A stretch of 27,174 bases of DNA from Lachnoclostridium sp. UBA3262 (GTDB taxonomy: Bacteria; Bacillota; Clostridia; Lachnospirales; Lachnospiraceae). Below, piece by piece: positions 22,034 through 27,174 of this stretch. The notes below the pieces were generated by a model, which saw only the letters and a program-made list of their open reading frames with translations, had not been told where the DNA came from and did not search any database. The stretch is taken from positions 1-27,174 of the forward strand of contig DEUM01000006.1 in NCBI GenBank assembly GCA_002362575.1, read 5' to 3'. The translations under genes and the position numbers were made by a program. The number at the start of each line of letters is the position of its first letter. Positions within the stretch are counted from its first letter, which is position 1.

Positions 22034-23602
22034 CTAAGCCTGTGAAAATCTACGCTGCCAGATGTCTGACAATGCGTACCGTGTTGCATCTATTAAATGG
22101 TTATTCTCATCTGGATAACCACTAATTACTTCTCCATCCCTGTCCCTCTCATACTCATATTCTGTGAATTCTTTATAAGCATTTGGTGTTCGCCTCTTAT
22201 CAATTACTATCTTTCTTCCCTGCAACCACTTCATGGAATACTCTACGCTCCCCGGTCCTTTTCGCACTGCTTTTGCGTTCCATATTCCTAAATCCTTATA
22301 ATCTTCTACTGATTTTTTCTCGGAACTGTCGCAATATATATACGACTCTACATCATCCACATAATTATTCTCTATGATCCACTTTGCAGTAAATGAATTT
22401 CGTTTCTTTTTGACATATAATTCATCTATCAAATATATTGTCTCATGTGCTGAATCATAGTGAAGGCGAATGAATCCATATGGATCGGGGAAGAATCCCC
22501 AGTCAACCCCCTCCCGAATCCTGTCAAATTCTTTTATTTCTTCATCACTTATTTCCCTGAGCTCTAAGAAATCAAATATTGCACCGCCTTCTCCGTTTGG
22601 CACTCCCTCATATTCATGTTCGTATGCTTCCGGATTGATTTCTTTTAAAAATTCAGCCTCATTGATAAAATTCTCTCCCAGCCACAGCAGAGGAGCGTCT
22701 CTATATGTGCTGTGATGTACAACCAAATTCTGTTTTGGGAGAAGAACATATTTGTTTAACCAGTTACTTTTTGTCTTTGGCGGGTTGTATGTTTTTATGT
22801 TATACGATAGTTCCCCACCGCGGAGAACTGACTGTTCAATCTTCCTGCACTCCGCAGCCCCGGACATCTGGTCCGCTTCCTCGAACCATAATACAGTGAT
22901 ATAACCAAATTCAGGCGTTATTGACTTTATTTTGTCTGGATCATCTGCCCCTCTAAAATATATTTTCTGTCCTGTCTCTATCCTTGTTATCTCTAAGGGG
23001 CTTTTCGTTGCTCGCCATTCTTTTTCTAGTCCCAGCTTTGTAATTGCCCACTTTATTTTGGCATAGACGGAATCCTTTAATGTATTTGAAACTTTTCGTA
23101 TTATGCAGGCATGAGTATCTGGGTTGTTCATTAGTATTTCTATTACTTTGCCTGCCACAAACGAAGACTTCAAAGAACCTCGCCCGCCCTTAAACACATA
23201 TTCGTTTCCGCTTACGATTTCACGGTTTATATCCACAAATGCCTTTCCTATAAAGTTGGCCGGAAGTAAAAACTGCCTGTGCTCCCTCTCCTCATCACCC
23301 TGCCACTGTTCCCATTTTTCCACTGCGTTTAAATTGCCGGCTGCTGCCTGCTTAAATACATTTACTGTAATCAGCGTATCATTGGTGAGTGAATCTTCAG
23401 GCAGTCCCATTCTTATCATTGCGTTTGCCTTCCTTTTGTCTTGAACTGGAAGCTCAGATATCATTTTTACGGTCTCACGCCTTGTTTTTTTTGCCCGTCT
23501 GGCAGCTCCGGAAGCAATACCCGCTTTTTTTGCAATTTCTCTCCGTTCACTCTCTGTTCGTTTGTTGAATGGTATTAAATTTTCTTCTTTCTTTTTTGCC
23601 AC
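22034..23602 (-). CDS. Terminase: fused small-subunit-like domain and large subunit
   Basis: A 522-residue protein from the GTG at 23602; the 17 earlier codons run into the upstream terminator and are dropped. Residues 1-105 resemble Firmicutes small terminases (LIPFNKRTESERREIAKKAG, then GNLNAVEKWEQWQG). The rest is a large terminase: Walker A GGRGSLKSS (139-147), Walker B ITVLWFEEAD (235-244), and nuclease acidic residues D367 (GVDWGF), D425 (YIYCDSS) and D505 (NHLIDATRYA). It would cut concatemers and pump DNA through the portal encoded next. The fusion replaces the separate terS gene normally found upstream, which is absent here. Confidence 0.92.
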   Translation of the reverse strand: MAKKKEENLIPFNKRTESERREIAKKAGIASGAARRAKKTRRETVKMISELPVQDKRKANAMIRMGLPEDSLTNDTLITVNVFKQAAAGNLNAVEKWEQWQGDEEREHRQFLLPANFIGKAFVDINREIVSGNEYVFKGGRGSLKSSFVAGKVIEILMNNPDTHACIIRKVSNTLKDSVYAKIKWAITKLGLEKEWRATKSPLEITRIETGQKIYFRGADDPDKIKSITPEFGYITVLWFEEADQMSGAAECRKIEQSVLRGGELSYNIKTYNPPKTKSNWLNKYVLLPKQNLVVHHSTYRDAPLLWLGENFINEAEFLKEINPEAYEHEYEGVPNGEGGAIFDFLELREISDEEIKEFDRIREGVDWGFFPDPYGFIRLHYDSAHETIYLIDELYVKKKRNSFTAKWIIENNYVDDVESYIYCDSSEKKSVEDYKDLGIWNAKAVRKGPGSVEYSMKWLQGRKIVIDKRRTPNAYKEFTEYEYERDRDGEVISGYPDENNHLIDATRYALSDIWQRRFSQA

Positions 23603-23627
23603 TTCCTCACTTCCTCTGTTTTTCCAT

Positions 23628-23679
23628 AAAAATAAACAAAAAGAGCCAGACAAACATGATTTTCATGCCTGTCTGACTC
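23628..23679 (-). terminator. Strong intrinsic terminator immediately before the terminase
   Basis: A 16-bp stem with three G-T pairs and a 5-base loop (23643-23679), followed on the minus strand by TTTTTGTTTATTTTT. A second hairpin, CCAGATG/CATCTGG (23693-23712), precedes it. It would stop transcripts from the membrane-protein gene at 23742-24302 unless read through. Confidence 0.85.
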
Positions 23680-23741
23680 CTATTAGCCCTTACCAGATGC
23701 CGATTCATCTGGCGCACAATATTATTTTCATATATTATACA

Positions 23742-24302
23742 TCAATAAAGTGATTTTTGCACGCTTTTTTTATCCTCTAAATATTCTTCTGAAATCTTAA
23801 TCATTTCTTCACAAAAAATAATTCCTTCTACTTTCATTTTTTTGTATATAATGACTATTACAGCAACAATGATTATAGCCAAAATAGACCAAAGCCCTAT
23901 AGAAATAATAGTTTCAAGACTAGCTTTTTCAAACAATGTAACAACCTCATTAACAAATTCTTTTGACACTTCATTTATGTCATTGATATTTTTAATATCG
24001 ACTTTTATTTTATCTTGTATCCCATTACATGCAACTGTAATCATTGAATTAAGTGTTGTTATCAATAATGTCAATAAACAGACAAAAAGACTTATACATA
24101 TAGAAAGAAATATACTCAAAAAATTACTTTTATTTTTATATGTAAGTCTTTTTAACTTGATTTTATACCTGCACATATTTTCAATTATTGTTTGTTTCCC
24201 ACTATTTTCAAAAACATGAATTACATCTGCTTTCCATTCATTGCATTGAAACCCATTTTTCCAAAAAAAGCACTTCTTCAAATACTTAACGAACTCTCTC
24301 AT
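23742..24302 (-). CDS. Two-helix membrane protein, probable lysogenic accessory gene
   Basis: A 186-residue protein I do not recognise. A basic N-terminal region (1-60) precedes a hydrophobic segment (about 62-88), a polar acidic segment (95-133) and a second hydrophobic segment (about 134-153), ending in a charged tail. AGGGGG lies 7 bases before the ATG. A perfect consensus promoter drives it and strong terminators lie on both sides, so it should be transcribed alone and constantly in the lysogen. That pattern, at the edge of a prophage, fits a moron such as a superinfection-exclusion or membrane-based defence protein. The function is inference. Confidence 0.75.
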   Translation of the reverse strand: MREFVKYLKKCFFWKNGFQCNEWKADVIHVFENSGKQTIIENMCRYKIKLKRLTYKNKSNFLSIFLSICISLFVCLLTLLITTLNSMITVACNGIQDKIKVDIKNINDINEVSKEFVNEVVTLFEKASLETIISIGLWSILAIIIVAVIVIIYKKMKVEGIIFCEEMIKISEEYLEDKKSVQKSLY

Positions 24303-24380
24303 GTATTGTCCCCCTATATTGAATTATGTAAAACCTCCAGTTTGTATTCTAACATTTTTAACTAAAATTCCTATTTGTTT

Positions 24381-24409
24381 ATTATATCAATCTTCTAAAT
24401 GCTTGTCAA
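24381..24409 (-). promoter_or_regulatory. Perfect consensus sigma-A promoter
   Basis: TTGACA (24404-24409), 17-bp spacer, TATAAT (24381-24386) on the minus strand, upstream of the 186-residue membrane protein gene. The U-run of the preceding terminator overlaps the -35. Confidence 0.85.
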
Positions 24410-24432
24410 AAAAAACAGTGCCCCCGCACTGT
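24407..24432 (-). terminator. Insulating terminator upstream of the membrane-protein promoter
   Basis: ACAGTGC (24415-24421) pairs perfectly with GCACTGT (24426-24432) around a 4-base loop, with a run of eight Us on the minus strand. It would end transcripts entering from the dpaA side, directly before the promoter. Confidence 0.75.
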
Positions 24433-24469
24433 CAAAAATATGTATCAAGGCTCTATTCTTTTTTTATAC

Positions 24470-24525
24470 TTTTACGCCAATTTTACGCCACTAATCCATA
24501 AAGATATAAGAACTTATAAGAACTT
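24470..24525. repeat. Two pairs of short direct repeats at the prophage-chromosome junction
   Basis: TTTTACGCCA occurs at 24470-24479 and 24481-24490, and ATAAGAACTT at 24506-24515 and 24516-24525. Paired short direct repeats beside an attachment core are typical of arm-type integrase binding sites. They lie within 120 bases of the dpaA 3' end, where the prophage boundary should be. The core att sequence cannot be named from one end alone. Confidence 0.5.
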
Positions 24526-24580
24526 ACGTGAAGCTTTTACCGCCAAAAAAAGCTCCGCAATGTACGATTTTTCGCCGTTT

Positions 24581-25387
24581 TCAACGTATTTGCGTTATTT
24601 TATACTTGTGACAACATTTGATAGACTTTATAATTACTTCCATTAATATTTTCGCAGCGGATTTTGGTGCATATTTTCCGGGAAGTCCCAGACATAATTT
24701 TGCATTGATTGCATTTTTCTGACAAAATTCAAAGTCCGTCCCTCCCGGTCTGGACGCTATATCAATGATTACGACATCTTTTTTTACCCTTTGAAGCAAT
24801 TCGTGTGTCAAAACGGGAGCAGGCACTGTATTAAATACAAAATCGCAGTCAGGAATAATAGAACCCGCCCTCTCAAAACCAACCGTCTGACAGCCGTAGG
24901 CGCGCGCGCGGGAACGCTTCTCGCTTTTCCTATCTAGCACTGTCACATGGGCTTTCAAAGAAACCAGTTTCTCTGCCAGCACCTCACCGCATCTTCCATA
25001 TCCGATAACTAAGCTGTGACTGTCGTGAATACTGACGCACCCTTCCTGTAATGCCTCCGCAATCGCCCCTTCCGCTGTCGCAATTGCATTTCGGCTGGCA
25101 ACTCCCTCTACCTTCATATAATCAATAAAATGAATCCCTCTCTTATCACATTCCTCCACCTGTTCCTCTGGAAAATTGCATCCGTATATAATCTGCCCTT
25201 TCTGTAATTTAGAAACATTCTCCTTCAGATATTTAGCGGTCTGTGGTATCGGCAGAAGCACCGCATCATGGTAGCCCGGCTGATACTCCTCCGCCGTCAT
25301 AACCTCATGCCCGTTCCTGCGCAAAAGCTCTGCCAGATAGAGCTGTCTCGCCTCTGAGCCTAAAACAAGAAAATGATACCGATTCAT
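24581..25387 (-). CDS. dpaA: Dipicolinate synthase subunit A-like (SpoVFA/DpaA)
   Basis: A 268-residue protein with the DpaA layout: an N-terminal Rossmann-like domain (RYHFLVLGSEARQLYLAELL), VEGVASRNAIATAEGAIAEAL, the nucleotide-binding GYGRCGEVLA (129-138), ASRPGGTDFEF (211-221) and GLPGKYAPKSAAKILMEVI (234-252). DpaA works with DpaB to make dipicolinic acid in the mother cell during sporulation. The start at 25387 is chosen for GGAGG 5 bases upstream. In most relatives dpaB follows directly; here the prophage boundary follows instead. The last dozen residues (KCCHKYKITQIR) are atypical and may be element-derived. Confidence 0.85.
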   Translation of the reverse strand: MNRYHFLVLGSEARQLYLAELLRRNGHEVMTAEEYQPGYHDAVLLPIPQTAKYLKENVSKLQKGQIIYGCNFPEEQVEECDKRGIHFIDYMKVEGVASRNAIATAEGAIAEALQEGCVSIHDSHSLVIGYGRCGEVLAEKLVSLKAHVTVLDRKSEKRSRARAYGCQTVGFERAGSIIPDCDFVFNTVPAPVLTHELLQRVKKDVVIIDIASRPGGTDFEFCQKNAINAKLCLGLPGKYAPKSAAKILMEVIIKSIKCCHKYKITQIR

Positions 25388-25492
25388 AAAAGCCTCCATT
25401 CTGAACCTATTTCCCCTATAATATATACTTATGCAGCTTTATGAAATTTGTTCCTCATAACAGCACGAACTACTCAGACTCTATTAACTTAT

Positions 25493-25891
25493 TCAACAGT
25501 ACCTCTCCACAAACTCCGCTGGTGTCAAAATATCTGGCTTTTCAACATCTACATCACTAAAATCACTATCTCCAGTTACAAGAATATCCACATCTTCCAG
25601 TATTGCTGTATAAAGAATCGGATAATCTTTCACATCTCTAATCTTAAATAATGATTCATCCAGTATGTCCGGTGTATATATATACTCATAATTCATCTTA
25701 GCAAGTAATGTATCGACAATTCCAACCTTGTTAGAAAATTTTCTTCTTACAACATCCTTTAATTCTTCTACAATATACGAAGAAAGTACTAACTGATGTT
25801 CCCTAAAAATACATTCCATCATCTGATTCATTTTCTTACTAGAAAACACCAATAATGAAATTAACACATTGGTATCAACCATTATCCTCAA
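25493..25891 (-). CDS. PIN-domain toxin
   Basis: A 132-residue PIN-family protein: MVDTNVLISLLV at the N-terminus (first acidic residue in DTN), VEELKDVVRRKF, KDYPILYTAILEDVDILVTGDSDF (later acidic residues) and the PAEFVERY end typical of chromosomal PIN toxins. It should be a magnesium-dependent RNase neutralised by the AbrB-like protein encoded immediately upstream. The start is a TTG next to the antitoxin stop; an ATG three codons in is the alternative. Confidence 0.88.
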   Translation of the reverse strand: MRIMVDTNVLISLLVFSSKKMNQMMECIFREHQLVLSSYIVEELKDVVRRKFSNKVGIVDTLLAKMNYEYIYTPDILDESLFKIRDVKDYPILYTAILEDVDILVTGDSDFSDVDVEKPDILTPAEFVERYC

Positions 25892-26149
25892 TTATTTCAC
25901 CGTTCTTTCCTTCCTCAACTCCTTAACCATTGCCACAACATCTTCTTCTGTCTTCAACCCAATCCTCTCCGCCTCTCCTGCAAATGCAGCCTGCGCCTCT
26001 CTCAGTGCTTCCATAGATGAATTTGCCAAATATATCCGTCCCGCTTCCTCCAAAAAAAGCACTTTACTCCCCTCTTTGATTCCTAATTTTTTTCTAATTT
26101 CTATTGGTATTGTAATCTGTCCTTTTGATGTAACTTTCGCAAGTTCCAT
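25892..26149 (-). CDS. AbrB/MazE-type antitoxin
   Basis: An 85-residue protein starting MELAKVTSKGQITIPIEIRKKLG, a classic swapped-hairpin AbrB DNA-binding domain, followed by a C-terminal helical toxin-binding segment. The ATG at 26149 is preceded by GGGAGG; the 24 earlier in-frame codons lie in the promoter region. It pairs with the PIN gene and probably represses their shared promoter. Confidence 0.9.
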   Translation of the reverse strand: MELAKVTSKGQITIPIEIRKKLGIKEGSKVLFLEEAGRIYLANSSMEALREAQAAFAGEAERIGLKTEEDVVAMVKELRKERTVK

Positions 26150-26192
26150 GCAATAACCTCCCTTCAATATATTCCTTACTTTCCTTACTTCT

Positions 26193-26221
26193 ATTATATT
26201 CATTTTCATTTGTATTATCAA
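26193..26221 (-). promoter_or_regulatory. Promoter of the AbrB/PIN operon
   Basis: TTGATA (26216-26221), 17-bp spacer and TATAAT (26193-26198) on the minus strand, overlapping the end of the exonuclease gene and about 45 bases before the AbrB start. Confidence 0.75.
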
Positions 26222-26994
26222 CTGTCTTTTTTATAAATAATCTCACTAATATCAAGCTCCACCGGACAATGGTCAGAACCCATAATCTCAGTATGAATGT
26301 CCGCTCCCGTCATCTTATCTTTTAAATTCTCTGACACAAGAAAGTAATCAATTCGCCATCCGGCATTTTTTTCCCTTGCCTTAAACCGGTATGACCACCA
26401 GCTGTAAACACCCTCCCTGTCAGGGAAAAAGGAACGGAAACTGTCTACAAAACCACTTTCCAATAGTTCTGTCATCTTTCCCCTCTCCTCATCTGTAAAG
26501 CCTGCATTTTTCCGGTTTGTTTTAGGATTTTTCAAATCTATTTCCTGATGTGCTACATTCATGTCGCCACATACGATAACTCCCTTTTTTTCTGCCAGTT
26601 TATTCAGATAAGAGCGAAAGTCATCCTCCCACTCCATTCGGTATGAAAGCCTTTTTAACTCATTTTGTGAGTTTGGCGTATAGACCGTAACGAAATAAAA
26701 ATCCGGATATTCCAGTGTAATAACCCGTCCCTCCCGGTCATGCTCCTCTATACCCATTCCATACGATACAGATAACGGTTCCTCTTTAGTAAAAACAGCG
26801 GTACCGGAATATCCTTTTTTCTCCGCATAATTCCAATACTGGTAATAGCCCGGCAAATCAAGTGCAATCTGTCCCTCCTGCAGTTTTGTCTCCTGTACGC
26901 AGAAAATATCTGCTTCCACAGCATTAAAAAACTCCATGAAATTTTTACTCACGCAGGCGCGAAGCCCATTTACATTCCAAGATATCAGTTTCAT
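26218..26994 (-). CDS. exoA: Exodeoxyribonuclease III / AP endonuclease
   Basis: A 258-residue protein with all ExoIII/ExoA signatures: ISWNVNGLRA (N7), FCVQETKLQ (E35), GYSGTAVFTK, VTVYTPNSQ, GDMNVAH, WWSYRFKAREKNAGWRIDYF and the closing GSDHCPVEL with the catalytic Asp-His. It repairs abasic sites by incision 5' of the lesion. GGGAG lies before the ATG and a promoter lies upstream. This is a housekeeping chromosomal gene. Confidence 0.96.
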   Translation of the reverse strand: MKLISWNVNGLRACVSKNFMEFFNAVEADIFCVQETKLQEGQIALDLPGYYQYWNYAEKKGYSGTAVFTKEEPLSVSYGMGIEEHDREGRVITLEYPDFYFVTVYTPNSQNELKRLSYRMEWEDDFRSYLNKLAEKKGVIVCGDMNVAHQEIDLKNPKTNRKNAGFTDEERGKMTELLESGFVDSFRSFFPDREGVYSWWSYRFKAREKNAGWRIDYFLVSENLKDKMTGADIHTEIMGSDHCPVELDISEIIYKKDS

Positions 26995-27023
26995 AATTCT
27001 TTTCTCCCTTCATCGTGCCCATA

Positions 27024-27052
27024 AGTTTACTATCTCCTGCAAAAAAAGTCAA
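27024..27052 (-). promoter_or_regulatory. Promoter of exoA
   Basis: TTGACT (27047-27052), 17-bp spacer and TAAACT (27024-27029) on the minus strand, about 30 bases before the exoA start. Confidence 0.6.
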
Positions 27053-27098
27053 TAACTCGGATTCTCTTAAAAAGTATGATGGGAGTCTGTCAAAAAGA

Positions 27099-27127
27099 TT
27101 GTCAACTTAATCTAAACATGATATACT
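27099..27127 (+). promoter_or_regulatory. Divergent promoter reading out of the window
   Basis: TTGTCA (27099-27104), 17-bp spacer and TATACT (27122-27127) on the plus strand, diverging from exoA. The downstream gene starts beyond the window. Confidence 0.6.
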
Positions 27128-27174
27128 ATATACAATTGAACGATTATCACGATAGTGTCAAATGAAATATGAAA

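Larger units (their letters stand above)
1..24580. mobile_element. Siphovirus-like prophage, late module plus accessory genes
   Basis: A contiguous minus-strand series of packaging, head, tail and lysis genes occupies about 4.3-23.6 kb, with accessory genes on both sides. The right boundary is placed between the 3' end of the dpaA-like chromosomal gene and the first phage-side gene, where two pairs of short tandem repeats resemble integrase arm sites. The left boundary is not visible. No integrase, repressor or replication gene is present, and the terminase lies next to the chromosome rather than next to an early region. The early genes therefore lie left of the window or are missing. The phage extent is inferred from gene content; exact ends are not established. 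Confidence 0.8.

Noticed and set aside
1..27174. CRISPR arrays and tRNA genes
   Set aside because: No regularly spaced repeats and no cloverleaf-like sequence were noticed on either strand by eye.

Overview
This window looks like the late (structural) half of a tailed, siphovirus-like prophage in a low-GC, spore-forming Clostridia chromosome, probably Lachnospiraceae. Right of about 24.6 kb lie ordinary chromosomal genes on the minus strand: a DpaA/SpoVFA-like dipicolinate synthase subunit, an AbrB/PIN toxin-antitoxin pair and ExoA-type exonuclease III. Everything left of about 24.5 kb reads as prophage or prophage-linked accessory DNA. No integrase, repressor or replication genes are in view, so the left end of the element is outside the window or the element is incomplete.

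The late genes run right to left on the minus strand: fused TerS-TerL terminase, portal (split by a -1 frameshift), minor capsid protein with a C-terminal PBECR-type nuclease domain, an intergenic cassette (promoter, structured RNA, 44-residue ORF, terminator), scaffold, major capsid, four head-tail/neck genes, major tail protein, two tail chaperones, tape measure protein (TMP), distal tail protein, a long tail fibre/antireceptor, a small frameshifted gene, holin, amidase endolysin and a Rha-family regulator. Intrinsic terminators lie directly in front of both the terminase and the scaffold gene, so late transcription must read through them or start again.

Left of the lysis/Rha genes is an accessory zone: a RelB-like/YafQ-like toxin-antitoxin pair, a membrane protein of unknown function and, on the opposite strand, an operon of four small zinc-ribbon proteins, three of them membrane proteins. 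The third zinc-ribbon protein is the most striking object here. Its transmembrane segment and whole C-terminal tail (residues 54-130) align without gaps to residues 801-877 of this phage's own TMP; the last 49 codons are about 86% identical in DNA. A membrane-anchored copy of a TMP segment suggests a superinfection-exclusion decoy.

The second candidate for something new is the 0.5-kb gap between the minor capsid and scaffold genes. A near-consensus promoter leads into a 111-nt element with a perfect 15-bp terminal stem, three internal hairpins and 6-nt complementary loops (a possible kissing interaction). It is followed by a second promoter-like sequence, a 44-residue ORF and a strong terminator. 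Another likely lysogenic gene sits at the prophage edge (23742-24302), with a perfect TTGACA-17-TATAAT promoter insulated by a terminator. All calls come from reading the sequence; no database searches were run.
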